From: CAUUCX01 sp041844835
GTDB lineage: Bacteria > Bacillota > Clostridia > Peptostreptococcales > Anaerovoracaceae
Assembly: GCA_041844835.1 (NCBI GenBank)
Contig: JBGZBU010000032.1
Coordinates: forward strand, 1-21,508
Direction: 5' to 3'
DNA: 21,508 nucleotides
Below the pieces are notes generated by a model. The model did not search any database. It was given only the letters and a program-made list of their open reading frames with translations, and was not told the origin of the DNA. Of the stretch, positions 1 to 7,642 are shown piece by piece. Numbering within the stretch: position 1 is the stretch's first letter; each line of letters starts with the position of its first letter. The position numbers and the translations under genes were made by a program.

Positions 1-320
1 CGGTGGGGCTCTCGCACGGGCAGGCTATGAGAGGAATAATTCTCCCTCAGGCTTTGCGCAATATAATCCCGGCAATAGGCAACGAATTCATCATCAATAT
101 GAAAGACAGCTGCGTGCTGTCCGTCATATCGGTCGGGGAACTGTTCTTTGCAACAAAATCCGTCGCGGGCGCCTCGTTTGCGACATTCCCGGCATACTTC
201 ATCGCCGGAGTCGTCTATCTGGTGCTCACGGTTGTCGTCTCGCAATTGCTGAAAATTCTGGAAAAAAGACTGGACGGTCCGAAGAATTACGAGCTGTATG
301 CGGATGAGGCGGCTGCATAG
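1..320 (+). CDS. Polar amino-acid ABC transporter permease, 3' part (5' end outside window)
   Basis: This is the C-terminal 105 codons of a HisM/GlnP-family inner-membrane permease. The reading frame is open to the window edge, so the GTG at position 3 is an internal Val codon, not a start. The visible protein opens inside the cytoplasmic EAA loop (GLSHGQAMRGIILPQALRN), which docks on the ATPase. Two hydrophobic segments follow, one around SCVLSVISVGELFF and a final one around YFIAGVVYLVLTVVVSQLL, and then a short charged tail. It stops 27 bp before the ATPase gene, so the two are almost certainly co-transcribed and form one importer. The substrate cannot be read from this fragment; glutamine, histidine, arginine or cystine are all possible. 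The solute-binding protein gene would be expected upstream of the window. Confidence 0.9.
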   Translation, partial: VGLSHGQAMRGIILPQALRNIIPAIGNEFIINMKDSCVLSVISVGELFFATKSVAGASFATFPAYFIAGVVYLVLTVVVSQLLKILEKRLDGPKNYELYADEAAA

Positions 321-347
321 TAAATACCCGATAAGGAGGAAAATTCT

Positions 348-1094
348 GTGAAGAATAGCGGAAGTGAAAAAGTAATCGAAATAAAAAATCTCAAGAAAAA
401 TTTCGGCAATACGGAAGTCTTGCGCAGCATAGATTTTGATGTACACAGAGGGGAAGTTGTCTGTGTAATAGGATCAAGCGGTTCGGGGAAATCCACACTG
501 CTGCGCTGCGTCAATTTGCTTGAAACTCCGACATCCGGAGAAATTCGCTTCAAAGGAAAGGATATATTGGCAGAGCAGATGGGCACGGCGGAATACTGCT
601 CGCGGGTCGGCATGGTATTTCAGCAATTTAATCTGTTTAAAAATTTCACAGTCCTTAAAAACTGTACATATTCTCAGGTAAAAGTACTCGGACGCGATGA
701 AAAAACAGCGGAAGAAATTGCGAAAAAATATCTGCGGCAGGTGGGCATGATAAAATTCATCAATGCAAAACCCGCGCAACTCTCCGGCGGGCAGCAGCAG
801 CGGATCGCAATCGCAAGAGCGCTTGCAATGGATCCGGAAGTGGTACTGTTCGATGAGCCCACTTCCGCGCTCGATCCCGAAATGGTGGGCGAAGTGCTCG
901 ACACAATGAAGGAGCTCGCCCGTTCGGGGCTGACCATGATGGTAGTCACACATGAGATGGGATTCGCAAAAGAAGTGGCGGATCGCGTGGTATTCATGGA
1001 AAAGGGAGTGATATTGGAAGAAGGCACTCCGGATGAGATGTTTAAAAATCCCAAAAACAAGCGTACGGCGGAGTTCCTGAGCAGAGTCGGATAA
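348..1094 (+). CDS. Polar amino-acid ABC transporter ATP-binding protein (GlnQ/HisP type)
   Basis: A complete 248-residue nucleotide-binding subunit of a polar amino-acid importer; it hydrolyses ATP on the cytoplasmic face of the permease encoded just upstream. All landmarks are present: Walker A GSSGSGKST (residues 42-50), Q-loop Gln 92 in VFQQFN, signature LSGGQ (145-149), Walker B VVLFDE (165-170) with catalytic Glu 170, D-loop SALD, and switch His 202 in VTHEM. Length matches the PAAT family (about 240-250). The start is GTG at 348, chosen because AAGGAGGA lies at 333-340 with good spacing. About 130 bp of A-rich sequence separates it from the next permease gene; no terminator is visible there, so transcription may continue. 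Confidence 0.95.
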   Translation: MKNSGSEKVIEIKNLKKNFGNTEVLRSIDFDVHRGEVVCVIGSSGSGKSTLLRCVNLLETPTSGEIRFKGKDILAEQMGTAEYCSRVGMVFQQFNLFKNFTVLKNCTYSQVKVLGRDEKTAEEIAKKYLRQVGMIKFINAKPAQLSGGQQQRIAIARALAMDPEVVLFDEPTSALDPEMVGEVLDTMKELARSGLTMMVVTHEMGFAKEVADRVVFMEKGVILEEGTPDEMFKNPKNKRTAEFLSRVG

Positions 1095-1226
1095 TCGTAT
1101 AAATAGGAACAATCAAGAAAAGCATAGGAATAAAAAAATACAGGGATGTTAAAAATAAAAGAATAAAAAAATATAAGAATATAGGAATTTAAGAATAAAA
1201 GGACAACATATTCAGGAGGCATTAAA
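1095..1226 (+). repeat. A-rich intergenic spacer with degenerate GAATAAAA repeats
   Basis: This gap between two transport genes is almost entirely A and T, with several imperfect copies of a GAATAAAA(AAATA) motif. No hairpin with a T-run is visible, so it does not look like a terminator. The ribosome site AGGAGG of the next gene is at 1214-1219. The repetition resembles slippage-generated simple sequence. Confidence 0.5.
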
Positions 1227-2621
1227 ATGAATGAGAAGAATGAACAGCTGCAACGGCTGACCACCGACAACACGAACTTCAAAAGAGAAATCGGCGTTTT
1301 CGGCGGGGTCAGCATAATAGGCGGAATAATGATAGGCTCCGGCATTTTCTATCTCGGGTCGTACGTCCTTGAGCGCACGGGAATGAACAGCGGACTTGCT
1401 TTGCTTTGCTGGATCATCGGCGGAGTGATTTCACTGTTCGGCGGACTTTGCTACGCGGAGCTTGGCACCGCGATGCCCAGAGCCGGCGGCAGAGTTGTAT
1501 ACCTAAATGAAGCATACCACCCCGTAGTCGGGTTTATGGCGGGATTCACGGATTGGCTCATAGGCGGCCCCGGCTCTCTTGCAGCGATTTCCATTGCGAT
1601 GATGACCGTTGCGAAATCTTTCGTGGACATCGGAGAATTCGGAATCAAAATGGCGGCAATATTCATAATAGTGGTTTTAACGATTGCCAATCTGTTCGGC
1701 GTGAAAATCGCTTCGATCGTGCAGAATCTTTCAATGGTGGCAAAACTGGTGCCGGTCGGGATTGTCATGTTTGCGGCTCTGTTTGTCGGCAAAGTCAGTC
1801 CGGATCTTACGCTGGGCTCCGCTCAGGCATATGCGCAAGCTGAAAGCACAAATCTCTTTGCAATGACTGCAATCGCGGTTGTTGCCACATTGTGGGCATA
1901 CGAAGGCTGGACAAATCTGAACATCGTTACGGAGGAAATGAAAAATCCGCAGAAAAATCTGCCGCTGGCATTGATTATCGGCATAGGCGGAATCACCGTT
2001 CTTTATACGCTGTTCAATTTTGCGATAATGAAAGTTCTCTCGCATGAAGAAATAGTATCAATGATAGGAAACGGAGATCTCTATCTCGGAACTGCGGTTG
2101 CGAAAAAAGTGCTCGGGACTGCGGGTGTTACCGTAGTAAGCGTGGGAATGATACTCGCGATGTTCGGCTCGCTGAACGGACTTGTAATGGCGCAGCCGAG
2201 GATGTATTACGCGATGGCGGAAGAGGGGCATTTCTTTAAGGCATTTGCAAAACTTCATCCGAAATACAAAGTGCCTACGGCGCCGATCATCGTTCAGGGT
2301 GTGCTTGCAGTGATCCTTGTTCTTTCCAGGAATCTCGATCAGCTCACAAATCTGGTCGTAATCACAGGGATGTTTTTCTCGGTACTGACGATACTTGCCG
2401 TGCCGATTCTGCGCAGGAAATATCCGAACATCGAAAGACCGTATAAGGTGTGGCTCTATCCGGTATCCGTATTCGTAACGGCGTTGATTTTCTTCGCGCT
2501 GTTCGTTCAGGCGGCTGTCGAAGATCCGTTTACGGGGCTGACCGGCCTTGTAGTTCCGTTGCTCGGCCTCATAACTTACTTCATATTTGATCGCAAGCTG
2601 AAAAAGGAACAGGGAAAATGA
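1227..2621 (+). CDS. APC-superfamily amino-acid permease or exchanger
   Basis: A 464-residue integral membrane transporter of the amino acid-polyamine-organocation superfamily, most like the LAT/SteT-type exchangers. The first membrane segment carries the unwound-helix motif GSGIF (37-41) within a Gly/Ile-rich stretch, which in this family binds the amino- and carboxyl groups of the substrate. About twelve hydrophobic segments can be traced, ending at residue ~455 with a short basic tail. The IFxxR-like loop and the MAQPRMYYAMA segment are typical of the family. AGGAGG at 1214-1219 supports the ATG at 1227. The stop overlaps the next start as ATGA (2618-2621), implying translational coupling to the amidohydrolase. 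The exact substrate is not readable from sequence. Confidence 0.9.
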   Translation: MNEKNEQLQRLTTDNTNFKREIGVFGGVSIIGGIMIGSGIFYLGSYVLERTGMNSGLALLCWIIGGVISLFGGLCYAELGTAMPRAGGRVVYLNEAYHPVVGFMAGFTDWLIGGPGSLAAISIAMMTVAKSFVDIGEFGIKMAAIFIIVVLTIANLFGVKIASIVQNLSMVAKLVPVGIVMFAALFVGKVSPDLTLGSAQAYAQAESTNLFAMTAIAVVATLWAYEGWTNLNIVTEEMKNPQKNLPLALIIGIGGITVLYTLFNFAIMKVLSHEEIVSMIGNGDLYLGTAVAKKVLGTAGVTVVSVGMILAMFGSLNGLVMAQPRMYYAMAEEGHFFKAFAKLHPKYKVPTAPIIVQGVLAVILVLSRNLDQLTNLVVITGMFFSVLTILAVPILRRKYPNIERPYKVWLYPVSVFVTALIFFALFVQAAVEDPFTGLTGLVVPLLGLITYFIFDRKLKKEQGK

Positions 2622-4333
2622 GCATGAACAACATGAGCAATACGAACACGATGAACAATGCAAGCGGCACGAATACGGGGAGCAATGCGGGCAATATAAG
2701 CGAGATGAACAAACTGCTGTTTAATGCTAAAATTTACCTAAGCAGGGGCAATTTCGCCGAAGCCGTGTATATCGGCGGAGGATTGATAAAAGAAATCGGA
2801 ACATCTGCCGCACTGCTGCAAAAATACCCTGATGCCGAACATATAGATTGCGGGGGGCGCACCGTGATCCCGGGACTTAACGATTCCCACCTGCACTTCA
2901 TGCAGACGGGCGAGTGCATGAATCAAGTAGCGATAGAAGATGCGTCCTCAATAGAAGATCTCATCGCGCGCTGCAAACGCTTCATGGAAGAAAATCCGCA
3001 TCGGGTTAAAAACGGAATTCACGCAATCGGCTGGAATCAGGACCTTTTCACCGATGGCGGGCGGCTCCCGTGCAGACATGATCTGGATAGAATAAGCACG
3101 GAAATCCCGATAGTTTTGGAAAGAGTGTGCGGTCACATAGTTTCGTCCAACACGAAGGTAATAGAAATTTTGGGGCTGGATGCGAACAGTCCGCAGTTCC
3201 CGGGCGGCGAATATCTGCGCGAGGCGGACGGCTATCCGAGCGGGATATATACGGGCAATGCCTGTAATTTCGCAAAGGACGTCATCCCCGATTTCAGCAT
3301 GGAAGAAAGACGGGAGATGATACTTGAAACAATGAAGCTGGCTGCATCCTACGGTTTGACTTCGGTGCAGAGCAACGACGTGGGAACTACATTTATGGAC
3401 GGTCCCGCCGCATTTGCAATGTTCCGGGATATATACGAAAGCAACGATGGGCTGCTGCGTTTCCGCCATCAGGTCTGCTTCAACAATCTGGAAGAGTTTA
3501 AGGCTTACATTGCCCAGGGTGAATTTGCAAAATATAAGCCGGATGAATCCGCCCGCCTGACCCTCGGTCCGCTTAAACTCTTTAAGGACGGCAGCCTGGG
3601 CGCGCGCACCGCGCTCATGCGGAGTGAATATTTGGATGATCCCGGCAATTACGGCAGAGAATGGATTGAATCGGAAGAAATGACGGAATATTGCCGAATT
3701 GCACAGGAAAACGGTATGCAGGTAATTACGCATGTCATAGGCGATAAAGCCGTTGAAGATACGATCGATTGTTATGAGGAGGCAATTGCGGGCGGGGAAA
3801 ATATCTTTCGTCATGCTTTGGTGCACTGTCAGATCACGGATAGACCGTTGCTCGAGCGAATCGCACGGAGCGGCATCTGCGTAATGGCGCAGCCAATATT
3901 CCTTGACTACGACATGAATGTGGTTGAGGCGAGGTGCGGCAGTGAGATTTCATCGACCTCGTATGCTTTCAAGACTCTGAAAGACCTGGGCGTACATGTC
4001 GCATACGGCACCGATGCGCCGGTCGAATTTTTCAATCCGTTTGTAAATATCTACATGGCGGTTACGAGAAAAGATCGGAACGGGCGCCCGGCGAACGGAT
4101 TTTATCCGGCGGAGGCGGTCGATATCTACGACGCCGTAGATGCGTACACATATGAGTCCGCATATCTTGAATTCATGGAGGATCGCAAAGGGCGCATCAG
4201 AGAAGGATTTTACGCGGACCTTGTCTTGCTCGATCGGGACATCTTCACAATCGACCCCATGAGCATAAAAGATGTAATGCCGCTCATGACTATTGTCGGC
4301 GGCGAGATAGTGTACAAGAAAGACTTTAATTGA
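2618..4333 (+). CDS. YtcJ-like amidohydrolase (amidohydrolase 3 family)
   Basis: A 571-residue metal-dependent hydrolase with a TIM-barrel core, related to YtcJ and N-substituted formamide deformylases. It probably cleaves an amide-type bond, but the substrate is unknown. Visible metal-site and family motifs are HLH (91-93) after VIPGLNDS, FKDGSLGARTA (322-332), His 372 in THVIGDKA, His 403 in LVHCQ, and GTDAPVE (464-470). The first 30 residues are Asn/Ser/Thr-rich low complexity with four Met codons and do not belong to the conserved fold, which begins near NKLLFNAKIY. The start at 2618 is chosen for the ATGA overlap with the permease stop; an internal ATG at 2705 would remove the tail but has only a weak ribosome site. 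Coupling to an amino-acid permease suggests hydrolysis of an imported N-acyl amino acid or similar compound (inference). Confidence 0.88.
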   Translation: MSMNNMSNTNTMNNASGTNTGSNAGNISEMNKLLFNAKIYLSRGNFAEAVYIGGGLIKEIGTSAALLQKYPDAEHIDCGGRTVIPGLNDSHLHFMQTGECMNQVAIEDASSIEDLIARCKRFMEENPHRVKNGIHAIGWNQDLFTDGGRLPCRHDLDRISTEIPIVLERVCGHIVSSNTKVIEILGLDANSPQFPGGEYLREADGYPSGIYTGNACNFAKDVIPDFSMEERREMILETMKLAASYGLTSVQSNDVGTTFMDGPAAFAMFRDIYESNDGLLRFRHQVCFNNLEEFKAYIAQGEFAKYKPDESARLTLGPLKLFKDGSLGARTALMRSEYLDDPGNYGREWIESEEMTEYCRIAQENGMQVITHVIGDKAVEDTIDCYEEAIAGGENIFRHALVHCQITDRPLLERIARSGICVMAQPIFLDYDMNVVEARCGSEISSTSYAFKTLKDLGVHVAYGTDAPVEFFNPFVNIYMAVTRKDRNGRPANGFYPAEAVDIYDAVDAYTYESAYLEFMEDRKGRIREGFYADLVLLDRDIFTIDPMSIKDVMPLMTIVGGEIVYKKDFN

Positions 4334-4337
4334 ATAA

Positions 4338-4366
4338 TTGAATAGTGCACCAAAAGATAGTATAAT
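4338..4366 (+). promoter_or_regulatory. Sigma-A-type promoter for the hyd operon leader
   Basis: TTGAAT (4338-4343), a 17-bp spacer and a perfect TATAAT (4361-4366) begin five bases after the amidohydrolase stop. Transcription would start near 4373, giving a leader of about 390 nt before the first gene, with a terminator halfway. Confidence 0.75.
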
Positions 4367-4372
4367 TATAAC

Positions 4373-4763
4373 GGAGTATAATAAAGGTGCGGTAAAAAAG
4401 CGGCACAGTTAAGCAGTAAAAATCGGCAAGCCGAGCAGTAAAAAAGGCGGCACCGCTGAAACGGCAAGATAATAACATAGTACGGATATGTATCTGAGCT
4501 TGGAGGCTTTTCCGGACGGATTCCCTGAGAGTGAAGATGTGTCATATACGAGGCGGATGCGCACACGTGGCATGTTTTCACGTGTGCGCTTTTTATTGCG
4601 GCAAAGGATTCACACCTAAATGATCAATAAAAAGCGATCCGCCGGAACTGAACAATGCACCTTGATCGGAGGCAATCCGCAAAAAAAGAAAATCTAAAAA
4701 AAGCGAAAGTCGGGGAAAATGTGCCCCCGAAAAACGGAAACACAGAAAAGAGGAGGGGATTTC
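4373..4763 (+). promoter_or_regulatory. Long 5' leader of the hyd operon, candidate attenuator or riboswitch
   Basis: This 390-nt gene-free stretch lies between a strong promoter and the TM1266-like regulator. It holds A-rich spacers, several G/C-rich segments (for example GGTGCGG at 4386-4392 against GCGGCAC at about 4400), and a possible long-range stem of ATATG (about 4484) with CATAT (about 4543). A clear intrinsic terminator is at 4559-4596. Downstream, TCGGGG (4710-4715) can pair with CCCCGA (4725-4730). A terminator between promoter and first gene points to conditional read-through. I compared it from memory with SAM, TPP, FMN, cobalamin, c-di-GMP, THF, Moco, glycine and T-box leaders and found no match, so any ligand is unknown. 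Confidence 0.45.
4559..4596 (+). terminator. Intrinsic terminator inside the hyd leader
   Basis: A perfect 11-bp stem, GCGCACACGTG (4559-4569) with CACGTGTGCGC (4579-4589), closes a 9-nt loop and runs directly into TTTTT (4590-4594). It lies about 190 nt after the proposed start site and about 170 nt before the first gene, so it can end the leader transcript or act as the off-state of an attenuator. Confidence 0.8.
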
Positions 4764-5030
4764 ATGAGTGAAAAACCGATCAAAGACAGCAATGTCGCAA
4801 TAATAGGGATAATAGTCAGCGACAATTCCGCATCGGACGAGCTTAATGCCATATTGCATAAATTCAGCGACTTCGTTATAGGGCGTCTCGGGGTGCCTTA
4901 TCGCGAGCGGGGAATTAATGTAATCAGCCTTATAGTTGACGCACCGGGGGATGAAATCAATTCTCTCAGCGGCAGACTCGGAAAGCTTGACGGGGTGAGC
5001 GCAAAAGTCATGTATGCAAAAGGCGTGTGA
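4764..5030 (+). CDS. TM1266-like iron-only hydrogenase system regulator
   Basis: A small protein of 88 residues, the size of the TM1266 family (ACT/NikR-C-like fold), whose genes commonly sit beside hydE/hydF/hydG. The family is annotated as a putative regulator of the [FeFe]-hydrogenase system; the mechanism is not settled as far as I know. The pattern is beta-alpha-beta: NVAIIGIIVSD, a helix through ASDELNAILHKFSDFVIGRL, then GINVISLIVDAP, a second helix and a last strand VSAKVMYAKG. The ATG at 4764 is chosen over an upstream in-frame ATG at 4719 because AGGAGG (4751-4756) precedes it and the family starts there. It stops two bases before the ATG of the Cys-rich ORF. Confidence 0.88.
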   Translation: MSEKPIKDSNVAIIGIIVSDNSASDELNAILHKFSDFVIGRLGVPYRERGINVISLIVDAPGDEINSLSGRLGKLDGVSAKVMYAKGV

Positions 5031-5032
5031 AA

Positions 5033-5206
5033 ATGAGATATATGCAGGCATGCAGTGGATACAGCCCGGGCAAGAGATGCGGCGCATGCGGGACATGCAG
5101 TGCGTGCAGGACATGCAGTGCGTGCAGGACATGCGAAAGATGCAGGAAATACGGGAAACACGGGGAACACGGGATATGCAATATATGCGAGAGGGAGATG
5201 CTATGA
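5033..5206 (+). CDS. Putative 57-residue Cys/His-rich small protein between the regulator and hydE
   Basis: An open frame of 57 codons begins at the ATG two bases after the regulator stop. It ends with TGA overlapping the hydE start as ATGA (5203-5206), exactly as a coupled operon gene would. It contains 11 Cys. Eight are spaced every third residue from 16 to 37 (CGACGTCSACRTCSACRTC and on), followed by KYGKHGEHG (39-47) and a terminal CNIC (49-52). A weak ribosome site AAGG lies at 5020-5023. The Cys block is built from 18-bp units in which both TGC codons are kept while the other codons drift. Such a protein would be expected to bind iron, zinc or a cluster, or to be a modified peptide; both are inference. 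I do not recognise the family. Against it: the region is tandem-repeat DNA, which could be non-coding. Confidence 0.55.
   Translation: MRYMQACSGYSPGKRCGACGTCSACRTCSACRTCERCRKYGKHGEHGICNICEREML
5073..5173 (+). repeat. 18-bp and 9-bp tandem repeats between the regulator and hydE
   Basis: Units GGACATGCAGTGCGTGCA occupy 5091-5108 and 5109-5126 identically, with a diverged copy at 5127-5144 and a weaker one at 5073-5090. They are followed by three 9-bp units (AAATACGGG, AAACACGGG, GAACACGGG) at 5147-5173. Both unit lengths are multiples of three, so the reading frame is preserved. Confidence 0.85.
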
Positions 5207-6186
5207 CTGAATTTTTTGCCCCGACAAAAGAAGAGCTCATCTCAATACTTTTGCTGGATGAATTCTCGGAATATTACGCCCGGGCGGACGCGCTTACAAA
5301 AAAACATCACGGCGATTACGTCCGGCTTCGCGCAATTATAGAGTTCTCCAACCACTGCCGACGGGCTTGCGCATATTGCGGTCTGAACAAAAAAAACAGC
5401 GGACTTGCGCGTTATCGCATCCCGGATGAGGAGATAATTCAGCTCGCGGTCGCTGCACATAATGCCGGTTATTGTACAGTAGTCCTGCAATCCGGGGAGG
5501 ATCCGGCATATCCGGCACACAGAATTGCAAGCATTGTAAAATCAATTAAATCGTCTATCGGCGATTCTAGATTCAAGGTGACGGTCAGCGCGGGAGAGAT
5601 GAGCAGGGATGACTACGCGCTCATAAAAAAGGCGGGCGCCGATCGCTATCTGTTAAAACACGAAATTTGCGACAGCGAAATATACGCAAAGCTTCATCCC
5701 GATACAAGTCTCGCGGAACGCACGCGCTGCCTCAGGGATCTCAAATCGCTCGGTTATGAGACGGGCAGCGGATTTATGATAGGATTGCCGGGACAGACCC
5801 CCGCGATAATAGCGGACGATTTAATGCTGCTGCGGAGCATACCGTGCGACATGGCGGGGATCGGACCGTTTATACCGCATCCCGACACGCCGCTTGCAAA
5901 TCATCCGCCGGGAAGCGCCGAACTTGTCAAACGCTGCGTAGCACTTGCGCGCCTTATGCTGGGAGCGGCAAATCTTCCGGCGACTACGGCGCTTGAAGTG
6001 ATCGACAAATCCGCAAAATATGACATTCTTTCCTGTGGGGCAAATGTGATAATGCGCACGATAACGCCGCAAAAATACAGACAAAGTTACAGCATTTATC
6101 CGTCGGACATAAAAACGGAGCATATACTGTCCGACAAAAAAATCGTAGAGGCTGCGATAAGAGCAGTAGGGAAAATACCCATTTGA
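5203..6186 (+). CDS. hydE: [FeFe]-hydrogenase maturation radical SAM protein HydE
   Basis: A 327-residue radical SAM enzyme that acts with HydG and HydF to assemble the 2Fe subcluster of the [FeFe]-hydrogenase H-cluster. Current knowledge has HydE acting on the Cys-ligated Fe(CO)2CN product of HydG. The CX3CX2C cluster motif is HCRRACAYCG (Cys 52, 56, 59). LQSGEDP, the SAGEM segment, RYLLKHE and GSGFMIGLPGQT follow as in HydE of other anaerobes. An in-frame extension back to 5014 would add a repetitive Met/Gln/Arg-rich tail; the ATG at 5203 is preferred because GAGAGGGAG (about 5190-5198) lies upstream, it couples to the preceding stop, and length then matches the family (about 350). The gap to hydG is 37 bp. 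Confidence 0.95.
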   Translation: MTEFFAPTKEELISILLLDEFSEYYARADALTKKHHGDYVRLRAIIEFSNHCRRACAYCGLNKKNSGLARYRIPDEEIIQLAVAAHNAGYCTVVLQSGEDPAYPAHRIASIVKSIKSSIGDSRFKVTVSAGEMSRDDYALIKKAGADRYLLKHEICDSEIYAKLHPDTSLAERTRCLRDLKSLGYETGSGFMIGLPGQTPAIIADDLMLLRSIPCDMAGIGPFIPHPDTPLANHPPGSAELVKRCVALARLMLGAANLPATTALEVIDKSAKYDILSCGANVIMRTITPQKYRQSYSIYPSDIKTEHILSDKKIVEAAIRAVGKIPI

Positions 6187-6223
6187 CGCATTTAACACAT
6201 TTTTGATAAAAAAGGAGGAGCAT

Positions 6224-7642
6224 ATGTACAATCCGAAATCGGGAATCGCGCAGGAATTCATATCCGATGACGAGATAATCAGAACCATCGAATATGCAAG
6301 ATCAAACAAAGATGATATCGCCCTGGCGCATTCCGTCATCGACAAGGCGCGAGAAATGAAAGGAATCACGCACAGAGAAGCCGCGTTGCTGCTGGAATGT
6401 GAGGATGAGGGCGTTATTGCGAGAATATTTGAACTGGCAAAACGCATAAAAGATGAAATATACGGCAAAAGAGTGGTAATGTTTGCGCCGCTTTATCTGT
6501 CCAATTACTGCGTAAACGGCTGCACGTATTGTCCATATCACTACGGCAACAAACACATGAACAGGAAAAAACTTTCGCAGGAAGAAATCGCGGAGGAAGT
6601 CCGCGCTCTGCAGGATATGGGCCATAAACGGCTCGCGCTCGAGGCGGGGGAAGATCCTGTAAACTGCCCGATAGAATACATACTGGAAAGCATAAAAACC
6701 ATATATTCCATAAAACACGAAAACGGAGCGATACGCAGGGTGAATGTGAATATCGCCGCCACGACGGTCGAGAATTATCGCAGGCTGCACGAGGCGGGGA
6801 TAGGAACATACATACTGTTCCAGGAAACCTACAACGAAAAAAAATATAAAGAGCTGCATCCCATCGGGCCGAAAAGCAGTTATGAATATCATACCGAGGC
6901 GATGGACAGAGCGATGAGTGCGGGCATCGATGATGTCGGCATAGGAGTATTGTTCGGGCTGTATCAATATCGATACGATTTCATAGGGTTAATGATGCAT
7001 GCGGAGCATCTTGAAGCACGTTTCGGCGTGGGACCGCATACGATAAGCGTTCCGCGGATCAGACCCGCAGATGATATTGATTTGTCCGAATTCCCCGACG
7101 CCGTCACGGACGAGCTGTTTAAAAAAATAGTTGCACTCATACGCATCAGTGCACCGTATACGGGGATCATAATATCCACGAGGGAATCCGAGAAGTCGCG
7201 CGCCGAGGTGCTTAAAATCGGAGCATCTCAAATCAGCGGCGCTTCAAAAACGAGCGTCGGCGGCTACAATCGCAAGGAACCCGCCGCGGAAAATTCATCG
7301 CAATTTGACGTGGATGACTCCCGCAGCCTGGATGAAGTGGTTCTCTGGCTCATGCAGCTCGGCTACGTTCCGAGTTTCTGCACGGCATGTTACAGGGAGG
7401 GGCGTACTGGCGACAGATTCATGCGCCTTGCAAAAAGCGGACAAATCGGAAATGTCTGTCATCCGAACGCGCTGATGACGCTCAATGAATACCTGCTCGA
7501 TTATGGATCGCCCGTAACCCGAGAAACGGGCGGAGAGCTCATAAAAAAGGAGATTGAAAACATAAAAAACGAAAAAGCGAGGAAAATTACGGTCGAAAAC
7601 ATTGAGCGGCTCGAAACGGGAGAAAGGGACTTCAGATTATGA
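6224..7642 (+). CDS. hydG: [FeFe]-hydrogenase maturation radical SAM tyrosine lyase HydG
   Basis: A 472-residue enzyme, the usual HydG length. It cleaves tyrosine to p-cresol and dehydroglycine, the latter yielding the CO and CN ligands delivered on a Cys-bound iron. The radical SAM motif is YCVNGCTYC (Cys 96, 100, 103) followed by PYHYGN. The C-terminal auxiliary [5Fe-4S] cluster motif is present: CTAC (386, 389) and Cys 412 in GNVCHPNAL. LALEAGEDP and TYILFQETYN are also characteristic. The ATG at 6224 follows AAAGGAGG at about 6211-6218; a TTG seven codons upstream overlaps that ribosome site and is rejected. The stop overlaps the hydF start as ATGA. No aspartate ammonia-lyase gene lies between hydG and hydF, unlike in several clostridial operons. 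Confidence 0.97.
   Translation: MYNPKSGIAQEFISDDEIIRTIEYARSNKDDIALAHSVIDKAREMKGITHREAALLLECEDEGVIARIFELAKRIKDEIYGKRVVMFAPLYLSNYCVNGCTYCPYHYGNKHMNRKKLSQEEIAEEVRALQDMGHKRLALEAGEDPVNCPIEYILESIKTIYSIKHENGAIRRVNVNIAATTVENYRRLHEAGIGTYILFQETYNEKKYKELHPIGPKSSYEYHTEAMDRAMSAGIDDVGIGVLFGLYQYRYDFIGLMMHAEHLEARFGVGPHTISVPRIRPADDIDLSEFPDAVTDELFKKIVALIRISAPYTGIIISTRESEKSRAEVLKIGASQISGASKTSVGGYNRKEPAAENSSQFDVDDSRSLDEVVLWLMQLGYVPSFCTACYREGRTGDRFMRLAKSGQIGNVCHPNALMTLNEYLLDYGSPVTRETGGELIKKEIENIKNEKARKITVENIERLETGERDFRL

Noticed and set aside
4446..4456. GGCGGCACCGC looks like a T-box specifier-end motif
   Set aside because: The motif differs from the T-box consensus, lies ~100 nt before the terminator, and cannot pair with the terminator arm as a T-box antiterminator would.
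5014..5202. N-terminally extended HydE beginning at 5014
   Set aside because: The extension is Met/Gln/Arg-rich repeat translation overlapping the regulator gene, has no good ribosome site, and makes HydE longer than the family.
5033..5206. The Cys-rich ORF as a SCIFF/ranthipeptide precursor
   Set aside because: SCIFF peptides have six Cys with a different spacing and a dedicated maturase next door; HydE and HydG already have defined roles in H-cluster assembly.
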